From JALHTV01 sp049510055 (GTDB lineage: Bacteria; Planctomycetota; Phycisphaerae; SM23-33), in the NCBI GenBank assembly GCA_049510055.1, contig JBEKZI010000059.1, forward strand, positions 1 to 13,653: a DNA stretch of 13,653 nt, read 5' to 3'. The stretch's first letter is position 1. Every line of letters starts with the position of its first letter. Made by a program: the position numbers and the translations under genes. Under the pieces are notes generated by a model. That model did no database searches. It was given only the letters and a program-made list of their open reading frames with translations, and had not been told where the DNA came from. Positions 1 to 7,390 of this stretch are shown in pieces.

Positions 1-549
1 TCGGCCCTGGAAGGCGTTTCGCAGGCGACGTTGGATCTGCGGGAAGGCGTGGTGGTGGCCGCGACGGAAGGGGGCCTGCCGGTGCAGCGACGCGCCGACT
101 GGGAGATTCCGCAATTGAACCTGCCCGCCGAGATCAGCCAGCGGGCCGATCAGATCAGCCTGGAAGACATCTATACGCGCAGCGGATCGTTCACGTCCAA
201 CCGGGCCATCCTTTCGGACATCGCCGGCCTGGGAAAAAACATGATTCCCAACCTGATCAACCGCATCAAGGCCGAGATGCATAGCCGGATCGCTTACGGC
301 GTGAGCTGCTTTTTGATGGTCACGTTGGGGGCGGCGCTGGGGTTGATGTTCCGCGGCGGACAGCTCATCAGCGCGTTCGCCCTGTCGGTGATCCCCGCGG
401 CGGTCGTGATTGTGATGATGCTGATGGGCAAGCAACTGGTCCGCACCCCCTCCATGCCGACGATCTACGGCTTGGCCGCGATCTGGAGCGGAATCGTCGC
501 GCTGGTCGCGGCCGACATCGCCGTGCTGACGCACCTGGCCAGAAAGTAA
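1..549 (+). CDS. lptF: LptF/LptG-family LPS export permease, C-terminal part (5' end outside window)
   Basis: The frame is open from base 1 to the TAA at 547-549, so this is the last ~182 residues of a gene that starts upstream. A TTG at 31 is only an internal leucine. Seen: a soluble stretch, then after a basic segment (NLINRIKAEMHSR) three hydrophobic segments at about residues 102-120, 124-142 and 158-176 of the fragment. The first contains LGAALGLMFRGG, typical of the fourth helix of YjgP/YjgQ proteins. Family knowledge: LptF and LptG form the inner-membrane heterodimer that, with the LptB ATPase, extracts LPS and passes it to the periplasmic bridge. The next gene, 6 bp downstream, is a full-length member of the same family, which is the usual lptF-lptG order and why I call this one LptF. 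Assignment to F rather than G is inference; the family call is firm. Confidence 0.82.
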   Translation, partial: SALEGVSQATLDLREGVVVAATEGGLPVQRRADWEIPQLNLPAEISQRADQISLEDIYTRSGSFTSNRAILSDIAGLGKNMIPNLINRIKAEMHSRIAYGVSCFLMVTLGAALGLMFRGGQLISAFALSVIPAAVVIVMMLMGKQLVRTPSMPTIYGLAAIWSGIVALVAADIAVLTHLARK

Positions 550-555
550 ACGACG

Positions 556-1917
556 ATGAGAACGCTCGACCGATATATCGTGCGAAACTTCCTGAGCTCG
601 GCGCTGTTGTGGTTCGCGATTCTCATGGCCTTGCGGATCGTGACGGACGTGTTCATCAACATGGACGAGTACGTCAAGGGGGCCCCGACGGTCGCCGGCG
701 TTCTGGCCCACATCACGGGCTATTACGCCTTCCACTCGCTGGAATACCTCACCCAGTTGGGAGGCGTCATCATCGTGGCCGCGGCCACCTTCACGCTGGC
801 CATGATGAACCGGACCAACGAGTTGACGGCCATGCTGGCCTCGGGCGTCAGCCTGCACCGCGTCATTTGGCCCATCGTGCTGTGCGCGATGCTGCTGGGC
901 GGGCTGATCGTGGTCGACCAGGAAATAGTGATCCCGATCCCCGCCGTCGCCGCCCACCTGGCCCGGCCGCGAGACGACCCCACGGGCACCAACGAGTTCA
1001 GGATGCCGTTTATCGCCGATAACACAGGCACCGTCTGGCGCGCAGATTACTTTTACCCCGGCGTGAACCGGATGGTGAACCCCTCGGTATTCATTCGCGG
1101 CGAAGGCGACGAACGCTACCGTCAATTGGCCGGAATCCTGGGAGACGAGGCCCATCCGGGCGAACTGGACGGCCAGAAGGGCTGGATGATTGAGGGAGGC
1201 ATGTTGCTGCGGACCAGTCAGCAGGATCGCGTCTGGCCGCACGTGCCGGACACGCATCTGATTCGCACGGCCCTGGGGCCGCGCGAGTTGACGGCGGTGG
1301 TCGGACCGGACGGCCAGGCCGGCCCCGGCGTTCGCGGCCAGGACGACCAGTACCCCATGAGCCTGGAGGCCGCCCGGCTCATCCCCGCCACCCGCAACGA
1401 AGGGCTCCGCCTGGAGCGGCCGCGGTTTGTGTTCGCCACCGACGGCGGCCGGCTGCTGGGGGCCTTTGTGGCCGCCTCGGCCACGTGGGACGCCCGCGAG
1501 CCGGGCTGGGTGCTTCAGGACGGACGGCTGTTCTGCCCTTCGGACTTGACCCCCGCCGACCTGGTGCTGAAGAAATCCAGCCACTGGATGGAGTACATGT
1601 CCAGCAATCAATTGATCGACCTGCTGAAGTTGCATCAGGTCCCCGACCCCGAGACGGTCCTGCTGGTGCGGCACACGCGCCTGGCGGACCCGATCAACAA
1701 CCTCATCATGCTGCTGCTGGCCCTGCCGTTCATCCTGTCGCGCGAGCGGCGGGACGTGAAGGCCTCGGCCTCGCTGTGCCTGCTGATGGTGGGGGCGTTC
1801 TACGCCTTCATCTACCTGGCCCGCTACGTGGGGCTGCCGCCGTCGTTGGCGGCCTGGCTGCCGGTGATGCTGTTCGGGCCGGTGTCGGTGGTGATGCTGG
1901 ATTCGGTCAAGACGTAA
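556..1917 (+). CDS. lptG: LptG-like LPS export permease (YjgP/YjgQ family)
   Basis: 453 residues from ATG 556 to TAA 1917; only a weak purine run (GAAAG, 542-546) precedes the start, so translation may be coupled to the upstream lptF. Seen: the N-terminal family pattern LDRYIVRNFL, helices at about 13-33, 64-84 and 102-122, the conserved NELTAMLASGVS segment (88-99) at the membrane surface, a large soluble region (~130-375), then helices at about 378-396, 404-424 and 430-448 with LADPINNLIMLLLALPF before the fourth. This six-helix plus periplasmic beta-jellyroll layout is diagnostic. E. coli LptG is 360 residues, so the extra ~90 lie in the periplasmic part. Role by family: partner of LptF in ATP-driven LPS extraction. 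The gene ends 104 bp before the convergent mutS2 stop. Confidence 0.9.
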   Translation: MRTLDRYIVRNFLSSALLWFAILMALRIVTDVFINMDEYVKGAPTVAGVLAHITGYYAFHSLEYLTQLGGVIIVAAATFTLAMMNRTNELTAMLASGVSLHRVIWPIVLCAMLLGGLIVVDQEIVIPIPAVAAHLARPRDDPTGTNEFRMPFIADNTGTVWRADYFYPGVNRMVNPSVFIRGEGDERYRQLAGILGDEAHPGELDGQKGWMIEGGMLLRTSQQDRVWPHVPDTHLIRTALGPRELTAVVGPDGQAGPGVRGQDDQYPMSLEAARLIPATRNEGLRLERPRFVFATDGGRLLGAFVAASATWDAREPGWVLQDGRLFCPSDLTPADLVLKKSSHWMEYMSSNQLIDLLKLHQVPDPETVLLVRHTRLADPINNLIMLLLALPFILSRERRDVKASASLCLLMVGAFYAFIYLARYVGLPPSLAAWLPVMLFGPVSVVMLDSVKT

Positions 1918-1964
1918 GACGGACCGGAATACCGGAAGACCGAAACGCCATTTCAATTCGCGAT

Positions 1965-2008
1965 CCTCCTTCGCCTCACCTTCGCAAAGCTTCGGTGGGC
2001 TTCGGAGG
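1965..2008. repeat. Imperfect palindromic unit between convergent genes; possible bidirectional terminator or REP-like element
   Basis: Arms seen directly: CCTCC (1965-1969) pairs with GGAGG (2004-2008), GCC (1973-1975) with GGC (1998-2000), and CACC (1977-1980) with GGTG (1994-1997). There is a 3x3 internal loop, one bulged T and a 13-nt loop containing TTCGCAAAGCTTC. It sits between the 3' ends of lptG (+) and mutS2 (-). No T-run follows on either strand, so it is not a textbook intrinsic terminator. A GC-rich imperfect palindrome between convergent genes fits either a bidirectional transcription barrier or a dispersed intergenic palindrome. Only one copy is visible in the window. Confidence 0.45.
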
Positions 2009-2021
2009 ACAAGTCCACAAC

Positions 2022-4622
2022 TCAGGAATTTTCTTTGTGCAGCGGTTCCAGATCGGCCAGTGGAAGTTCCATCTCGAAGGCCCCGGATTGCACGACGGCC
2101 TGGCCCTTATCGGCGTTGATGCGGATGAGTGTGGCGGGCTTGTTGAAGGGCACGACGAAGACCTTCTGTCCCGGCGGGGTGGCCAGGAGCTTTTCGCGGC
2201 TCTGTTGGGCGTCGCGGCTTTGCGGGCTTCGCCGCCGCATGGGCCGGTCTTCCTGAGGGGCGGGCTTATGGGGCGCCTGGCTTGCGGCGAGATCGCTTCG
2301 GCTGCGCTCGGCGTCGAAACCGGCCGGGCGACCGGTGCGTGCGGCCGCCGCTCTCCGGCCGGTCGGTGGGCGCGGAGCGAACGGGCCGGTCTGGGGGAAG
2401 AGTTCCTGGAGGGAAAGCTCCATCGCCCCTTGCGGCGTTTCCACCGTGGCCCGCAGGCCGGGCAGGTCCACCTTCGTGACCTTGCCGACGCCGGGCTTGC
2501 GCGCGATGGGCGCCTCATCGCCAACCTTCAGCCGGGCGATGGCGGCCAGCCATGAGTCGAACTGCCGGGCGCGTTCCTTCTGCTGCTGGATGCTGAGGTG
2601 CAGCTCCTGCTTAAGGTGCTCGGCCTGGCTGCGGTCGGTCTGGCTGGTGTGGAGCTGGTCGAGGATCTGCTGGCGCAGCGCGTCGAGCTGCTCGCGGACG
2701 CCGCTTTGCCCCAGGTCGGGCATCAACTCCGCCAGGGGGATCTCCACCTGGACGTTCCCCGAGTCGATCAGGGCGATCTGGCGATGCAGTTCCAGCCGCG
2801 CCAGCCGGCCGGTCTTGCCGAGGGAGGGCACGAACACCTCGTCGCCGGCCTTGAGTTCCGGCAGCCGCGCCAGCCAGGCCTCGAACTGCTCCTTGAGCCG
2901 GTGCAGGTCGGCCAGCTTGGACTCGTAGACCTCCTGCTGCTGCTGGGCGGCGGCCTGCTCGCGGAGGGCCTGGGCCCGCGCCTCCTCAGCCACCTGGCGC
3001 GCGGCGCCGGTGGCGCGAATGGCCCGGCGGAACTGCTTGCCCTGCTCGCCTAAGTGGCGGCGGGCCTCGTGGATGATCCGGCCCGACAGGCCCAGATGGG
3101 CGGCCACGGTAATCGCGTGGCTCTCGCCCGGCGTGCCGATCCGCAGATGGTAGGTGGGACGCAGCGTGACCGTGTCGAACTCCACCGACGCGTTGTCCAC
3201 GCGCGGATGGTTGAAGGCGTAGGCCTTCAGCACGGACAGGTGCGTGGTGACCATGCCCAGGCAGCCGAGTCGCCGCAGGTCGTCCAGGACGGCCTGGCCG
3301 ATGGCCCCGCCCTCGTCGGGATCGGTGCCGGCGCCCAGCTCGTCCAGCAGCACCAGGCAGTTGGTCTTGGCCTTGGCCAGGATGTACCGGATGCGCTTCA
3401 TGTGCGCCCCGAAGGTGGACAGCGACTGCTGGAGGGATTGTTCATCGCCGACGTCGAGAAAGACGTCGTGGAAGACCGGCAGGGTCGAGCCGCGCCCGAC
3501 GGGAATGTGCATGCCCGATTGCGCCATGACCGCCAGCAGCGCGACGGTCTTGAGCGTCACGGTCTTGCCGCCGGTGTTGGAGCCGGTGATGACCAGCAGG
3601 TCGAAGTCGCTGCCCAGCCGTACGTCGATGGGCACCACGGAGTGGCGTTTGGCCGCCGACAGGCCGGACTGCTCCTCCTGCCAGGCGTGGTCGATCAGCA
3701 GGGGATGGCGGGCCTGGACGAACTGCAAGCCGCCGCGCTCGGTGAGGGCGGGGGCGGTCATGTTGAACTGGTAGGCGTACTGCGCCTTAGCGGAGATCAG
3801 GTCGATCTGCGCCAGCGCCCGCAGCGCGGCCGCGATTTCCGCCGCGCGGGCCTGCACGCGGACGGCCAGCTGGTTCAGCAGGCGCTGGACCTCGTTGCGC
3901 TCATCGACGTACAGGTCGGCCAGGCGGTTGATCAGCTCCACGCTGGCGTTGGGTTCCACGAAGACGGTCGCGCCGCTCTGGCTGGCCCGATGCACCACCC
4001 CTGGCAGGCGGCCGCGGTTTTCCACCTTCACGGGCAGGACGTAACGGTCCCCGTGCAGCGTGACGTTGACGTTTTGGAGCAGCTTGGCCACCTCCGGCTG
4101 ATGCAGGTAGCCGTAGATGACGTCGCGGACGTGCTGGCCGGTGGAGGCGATTTCATTGCGGATGGCCGCCAGGCGCTGCGAGGCCTGGTCCATCACGGTG
4201 CCGTCGGGCCCGACGATCGAGCGAATGGCCTGGACCTCGCTGCTAAAATCCCCCACGCCCTCAGCCAGGGCGTGCAGCAAGTCCAGTTCTTCTGGCAGGC
4301 CGTGGAGATAGGCCCGCACGTTGGCGGCGCCTTCCAGCGTGGTGGCGATGGCGGCGAAGTCCTCCGCGCCGGCCCCGCCGCCCAGCTGGGCCCGGCCCAG
4401 GGCGTCGGTGATGTCCGTGATGCCGCCCAGCGGCGGCAGCCCCATGTCGCTAATGGCCCGCGTCATCTGGCTGACTTCGTCCAGCCAATGTTGGATGACC
4501 TGTGGATGCCGCGAAGGCAGAATCCTCGCCGCCAGCGTCTTGCCCAAGGAACAGCTACAGAACCGTTGGAGAATGCGCCTGACGGTGTTGAATTCAATTT
4601 TGTTGAGTGTGAAGGAATCCAC
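2022..4622 (-). CDS. mutS2: MutS2-family DNA-binding ATPase lacking the Smr domain
   Basis: 866 residues from GTG 4622 to TGA at 2022-2024. The frame stays open to an ATG at 4712, but a good promoter (-10 at 4669-4674) lies inside that extension, and MutS2 homology begins at FTLNKIEF just after the GTG, so I use the GTG. Seen: the core with LGGITDITDALGRAQLG (~65-81); the clamp segment GRLPGVVHRASQSGATVFVEP (~204-224); Walker A GSNTGGKT (347-354, Ser for the usual Pro); Walker B LVLLDELGAGTD (423-434); TTHLSVLKAYAF (459-470); a coiled coil (~540-585); then three SH3-like repeats (588-636, 697-744, 814-861). The usual C-terminal Smr domain is absent. Family roles: suppression of recombination or rescue of collided ribosomes. 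Without Smr, nuclease activity is not expected (inference). Confidence in the family is very high. Confidence 0.93.
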   Translation of the reverse strand: MDSFTLNKIEFNTVRRILQRFCSCSLGKTLAARILPSRHPQVIQHWLDEVSQMTRAISDMGLPPLGGITDITDALGRAQLGGGAGAEDFAAIATTLEGAANVRAYLHGLPEELDLLHALAEGVGDFSSEVQAIRSIVGPDGTVMDQASQRLAAIRNEIASTGQHVRDVIYGYLHQPEVAKLLQNVNVTLHGDRYVLPVKVENRGRLPGVVHRASQSGATVFVEPNASVELINRLADLYVDERNEVQRLLNQLAVRVQARAAEIAAALRALAQIDLISAKAQYAYQFNMTAPALTERGGLQFVQARHPLLIDHAWQEEQSGLSAAKRHSVVPIDVRLGSDFDLLVITGSNTGGKTVTLKTVALLAVMAQSGMHIPVGRGSTLPVFHDVFLDVGDEQSLQQSLSTFGAHMKRIRYILAKAKTNCLVLLDELGAGTDPDEGGAIGQAVLDDLRRLGCLGMVTTHLSVLKAYAFNHPRVDNASVEFDTVTLRPTYHLRIGTPGESHAITVAAHLGLSGRIIHEARRHLGEQGKQFRRAIRATGAARQVAEEARAQALREQAAAQQQQEVYESKLADLHRLKEQFEAWLARLPELKAGDEVFVPSLGKTGRLARLELHRQIALIDSGNVQVEIPLAELMPDLGQSGVREQLDALRQQILDQLHTSQTDRSQAEHLKQELHLSIQQQKERARQFDSWLAAIARLKVGDEAPIARKPGVGKVTKVDLPGLRATVETPQGAMELSLQELFPQTGPFAPRPPTGRRAAAARTGRPAGFDAERSRSDLAASQAPHKPAPQEDRPMRRRSPQSRDAQQSREKLLATPPGQKVFVVPFNKPATLIRINADKGQAVVQSGAFEMELPLADLEPLHKENS

Positions 4623-4668
4623 CGATTCGACTTTCGCAGAGAAGTGACGAGCCTTGCGCCTCGTGCAT

Positions 4669-4697
4669 ATTATAGCAGATACTGTTGTTACCGTCAG
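4669..4697 (-). promoter_or_regulatory. sigma70-type promoter of mutS2
   Basis: On the minus strand: -35 CTGACG (4692-4697), a 17-bp spacer and a perfect -10 TATAAT (4669-4674), preceded by TGC, an extended -10 element. The predicted transcript starts near 4662, giving a ~40-nt leader before GTG 4622. This rules out the in-frame ATG at 4712 as the normal start. Confidence 0.75.
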
Positions 4698-4745
4698 CGG
4701 ACATTCCGGCATATCCGGCGTTTTGCCGGCGGCCTCCAGAATCCC

Positions 4746-4774
4746 TTGATTGCCGCGGCCCGGGCCGATATAAA
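4746..4774 (+). promoter_or_regulatory. sigma70-type promoter of lemA-htpX
   Basis: -35 TTGATT (4746-4751), 17-bp spacer, -10 TATAAA (4769-4774). The predicted start is near 4781, about 45 nt before the lemA ATG. It is divergent from the mutS2 promoter, with the two -35 boxes about 48 bp apart, so one factor could influence both. Confidence 0.7.
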
Positions 4775-4825
4775 CCGTTCCAACGGGCGAACTCGCCGCG
4801 ACGACGGCTAGGAAAGGGAAGAGCC

Positions 4826-5389
4826 ATGACCATAGCGGTCTTGATTATTCTAGGCGTCATCGTCTTGATGATCCTGGCGATTATCGGGGTCTACAACAGT
4901 CTGGTGCAGAAGCGCATCCGCTGCCAGGAGGCCTGGAGCCAGATCGACGTGCAGCTCAAGCGGCGGTACGACCTGATCCCCAACCTGGTGGAGACGGTCA
5001 AGGGTTACGCCGCCCACGAGAAGGAGACGCTGGAGCGCGTCATCCAGGCCCGTAACCAGGCCATCGCCGCCCAGGGCGTGCGCCAGCAGGCCGAGGCGGA
5101 GAACATGCTCACCGGCGCGCTGCGGCAGCTTTTCGCGCTGTCGGAGGCCTATCCCAACCTCAAGGCCAACGAGAATTTCCTGGCCCTTCAGGAAGAGCTG
5201 TCCAGCACGGAGAACCGCATTTCCTTCGCGCGTCAGCACTACAACGACTCCGCCGCCGTGTACAATACCGCCGCGCAGAGTTTTCCCAACAACGTCATCG
5301 CCGGAATGTTCGGCTTCCAGCGGCAGGATTACTTCGAACTGGAGGATACCGCCATGCGCCAGGCGCCGAAGGTCAGTTTCAATCGCTGA
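4826..5389 (+). CDS. lemA: LemA family membrane-anchored protein
   Basis: 187 residues from ATG 4826, preceded by a purine-rich ribosome site (AGGAAAGGGAAGAG, 4810-4823); a longer in-frame extension upstream runs through the promoter and is rejected. Seen: one N-terminal hydrophobic anchor (~3-25), then the LemA signature (QEAWSQIDVQLKRRYDLIPN, 34-53, followed by LVETVKGYAAHE), a helical middle, and ENRISFARQHYNDSAAVYN (129-147) with QSFPNNVIAGMFGF (151-164), all hallmarks of the family. The domain is a helical bundle outside the anchor; its biochemical role is not established. It is followed 34 bp later by an HtpX-like protease, a very common pairing that implies a shared job in membrane protein quality control (inference). 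Length is normal for the family. Confidence 0.93.
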   Translation: MTIAVLIILGVIVLMILAIIGVYNSLVQKRIRCQEAWSQIDVQLKRRYDLIPNLVETVKGYAAHEKETLERVIQARNQAIAAQGVRQQAEAENMLTGALRQLFALSEAYPNLKANENFLALQEELSSTENRISFARQHYNDSAAVYNTAAQSFPNNVIAGMFGFQRQDYFELEDTAMRQAPKVSFNR

Positions 5390-5423
5390 CGGCCAGGCGG
5401 CCCGGTAGGATGGATCGGCGTCC

Positions 5424-6365
5424 ATGGCTGTGGAAACTTTTTACACCCAGATCGCCAGGAATAAGCGGAACACCTGGCTGCTGATTATCGCCTTCGCGGT
5501 CTTTTTCATCGCACTGGGACTGCTGATCGGACACGTCTGGGGAGGCGGGGAGGTACGATTCAGCATCGCCACGGCCGCGGCGGCGGGGGGCATCGCCTTT
5601 ATCCTGACGCTGGCCAGCTACTACGGCGGCGGGAGCGTGCTGCTGGGGCTCAGCCAGGCGAAGGAAATCACCAAGGCCGACGACCCGCAGCTGTTCAACG
5701 TGGTGGAGGAGCTGACCATCGCCGGCGGGTTGCCGATGCCTCGGATCTTTCTGATCAACGACACGGCCATGAACGCCTTCGCCACCGGCCGCAATCCCAA
5801 GCACGCCTGCGTGGCCATCACCACCGGCCTGCGCGAAAAGCTCACGCGCGATGAGCTTCAGGGCGTCCTGGGCCATGAGCTCTCGCACGTGCGGCACTAC
5901 GACATCCTCTTCGCCACGCTGATCGCCGTGATGGTGGGCGTGTTGGTCATGCTGTGCGACATCTTCCTGCGCAGCCTGTGGTGGGGTGGGGGAGGCCGGC
6001 GGTCCCGCGGCCGCGACTCGCGAGGCGGCGGAGGGGGCGCTATGGCCATCATGGCTATCATCGCCCTGGTCCTGGCCATCATCTCGCCCATCCTGGCCCG
6101 GATCATCCAGATGGCCATCTCCCGCCAGCGGGAATACCTGGCCGACGCCGGCAGCGTGGAACTGACGCGCAATCCCGAAGGCCTGGCCCACGCCCTGGCC
6201 AAATTGGCCGACGACCCGGAGGTGCTGGAGGTGGCCAACCGCGCCACGGCCCCGCTGTACATCATTCACCCTATTAAAAAGTTCGAAGAGCGGTCCGAGA
6301 GCATCTTCGACACCCATCCGCCCGTTCGCGACCGCATCGAGCGGCTGATGGCGCTGGTGCGATAG
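5424..6365 (+). CDS. htpX: HtpX-like M48 family membrane zinc metalloprotease
   Basis: 313 residues from ATG 5424, the first start after lemA; only a weak AGGATGG lies upstream. Seen: two N-terminal helices (~18-38 and 48-68), the catalytic zinc motif HELSH (151-155), a third helix (~161-182), a loop rich in Gly and Arg (~186-205), a fourth helix (~206-230), then SRQREYLAD (233-241), where Glu237 is the expected third zinc ligand, and the conserved DTHPP (296-300) near the C-terminus. This order is standard for HtpX/M48B proteases, which degrade misfolded membrane proteins with the active site on the cytoplasmic side. It is cotranscribed with lemA by position. All catalytic residues are intact. 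The exact subfamily name is inference. Confidence 0.93.
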   Translation: MAVETFYTQIARNKRNTWLLIIAFAVFFIALGLLIGHVWGGGEVRFSIATAAAAGGIAFILTLASYYGGGSVLLGLSQAKEITKADDPQLFNVVEELTIAGGLPMPRIFLINDTAMNAFATGRNPKHACVAITTGLREKLTRDELQGVLGHELSHVRHYDILFATLIAVMVGVLVMLCDIFLRSLWWGGGGRRSRGRDSRGGGGGAMAIMAIIALVLAIISPILARIIQMAISRQREYLADAGSVELTRNPEGLAHALAKLADDPEVLEVANRATAPLYIIHPIKKFEERSESIFDTHPPVRDRIERLMALVR

Positions 6366-6470
6366 AATGGACCAGCCCGACGCGCCGCCCCAGACGGATT
6401 CGGAGATTCGATGCGGAGGGATAACAGCAGAAGATTCCCCGGCCTATTGCCGATACGGAACTGGGCCCTG

Positions 6471-6489
6471 CCCGCCGATGGGCGGGTTT
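6471..6489 (+). terminator. Intrinsic-terminator-like hairpin after htpX
   Basis: CCCGCC (6471-6476), GATG loop, GGCGGG (6481-6486), then TTT and a T-poor tail. It lies 106 nt after the htpX stop and 56 nt before the amidase start, separating the two units. The short T-run makes efficiency uncertain. Confidence 0.55.
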
Positions 6490-6544
6490 GCGCTGTTCCT
6501 GCCCACGGTCGCCAGCAATCCTGGCCGGCGGGAGGGAGTAAGGG

Positions 6545-7234
6545 ATGAGCGTCGGTATCGTTAGATCTCTTCTAGTACGGTCGGTTTTTCTGATGCTGAT
6601 CCTGGCTGCCGGTTGTGCCTCCCAGAACGCCCCGATGGCGGAACTTCCCACGCACGATCTGGACTTGTCGGCTCCCCATGCTCCCCCGGCGGCCGCGCCC
6701 AAGGTGTTTTCGCCTGTGCAGCCCTTCGCCGCTGCGGAGTCCAACCCCTGGGCCGTCAGCAATCCCAGGGCGTGGCGCTACATCGTCATCCATCACAGCG
6801 CCACCGAGGACGGCAACGCCGCCGAGTTCGACGCCCAGCACCGCCGCCGCGGCTGGGACGAACTGGGCTATCATTTCGTCATCGACAACGGCCGGGGCGG
6901 GCCCGACGGGCTGGTGGAGGTGGGCAGCCGCTGGAAGTCACAGAAGTGGGGCGCCCACACCGGCGGCACGCCGGACAACGAATACAACAATTACGGCATC
7001 GGCATCTGTCTTGTGGGGGACTTCACCCATCACCTGCCTACCCCGGCCCAGTTGGAGTCGTTGCGCAGCCTGGTGAGCTACCTGGCCAATACGTACAACA
7101 TTGCGCCGAAGGACATCATCGGCCATCGCGATGCCCCCAACGCCAGCACGCAGTGCCCCGGGGCGGCGCTGGAACGGTACGTCGTCGATACGCTGCGATG
7201 GCGGGCCTACGTGCGGTACGCCTATAAAAACTGA
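6545..7234 (+). CDS. Lipoprotein N-acetylmuramoyl-L-alanine amidase (Amidase_2/PGRP fold)
   Basis: 229 residues from ATG 6545, behind a strong purine-rich site (GGGAGGGAGTAAGGG). Seen: a lipoprotein signal with a hydrophobic stretch and lipobox LAAGC (20-24, lipidated Cys24), a Pro/Ala-rich linker (~25-70), then the amidase domain. YIVIHHSAT (79-87) supplies zinc ligand His83 (aligned with T7 lysozyme His17), GYHFVID (108-114) the catalytic Tyr109, IGICLVGDF (152-160) is the core strand, and GHRD (193-196) with CPG (204-206) supply His194 and Cys204. Reaction: hydrolysis of the bond between MurNAc and L-Ala of peptidoglycan. By its signal it sits in the periplasm, anchored to a membrane; cell-wall recycling or remodelling is likely. 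Flanked by terminators, it appears to be a single-gene unit. Confidence 0.9.
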   Translation: MSVGIVRSLLVRSVFLMLILAAGCASQNAPMAELPTHDLDLSAPHAPPAAAPKVFSPVQPFAAAESNPWAVSNPRAWRYIVIHHSATEDGNAAEFDAQHRRRGWDELGYHFVIDNGRGGPDGLVEVGSRWKSQKWGAHTGGTPDNEYNNYGIGICLVGDFTHHLPTPAQLESLRSLVSYLANTYNIAPKDIIGHRDAPNASTQCPGAALERYVVDTLRWRAYVRYAYKN

Positions 7235-7303
7235 CGCCGCGGGCAAACCTTCCATTGAGCGGCCATCTCTGGGGGTAGGACCCCAAAACCTCTTAGCGTT
7301 AGC

Positions 7304-7328
7304 GAGTCTGGCTTTTCCGACTCTTTTC
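7304..7328 (+). terminator. Intrinsic terminator after the amidase gene
   Basis: GAGTC (7304-7308), bulged T, GG, CTTTT loop, CC, GACTC (7319-7323), followed directly by TTTTC (7324-7328). It lies 70 nt after the amidase stop. A second small hairpin, GGGGT/ACCCC (7272-7284), precedes it. This separates the amidase from the pilin leader. Confidence 0.7.
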
Positions 7329-7390
7329 TCGCACCCCCGATGCCCAGGCCGGGCCGAGACAAGCGGTTAAAAATCGGCACGGAAAATAAT

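Noticed and set aside
3054..4811. 585-codon open frame on the plus strand opposite mutS2
   Set aside because: The translation is low-complexity (His/Gln/Gly/Val/Asp-rich) without motifs, and the minus strand encodes an unmistakable MutS2. High-GC codon bias commonly leaves such antisense frames open.
4685..4825. N-terminal extension of lemA from an upstream in-frame start
   Set aside because: It would run through the lemA promoter (4746-4774) and adds Pro/Arg-rich sequence foreign to the family; ATG 4826 has the ribosome site and the membrane anchor.
6367..6564. 65-codon plus-strand frame between htpX and the amidase
   Set aside because: It has no ribosome site, runs through the terminator hairpin at 6471-6486 and overlaps the amidase start. 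The sequence looks non-coding.
7240..7330. c-di-GMP-I (GEMM) riboswitch suggested by GGGCAAACC and GGACCCCAAAACC
   Set aside because: Only isolated words resemble the consensus; the conserved ACGCAAAGCC core and tetraloop receptor are missing, and the segment contains the amidase terminator.
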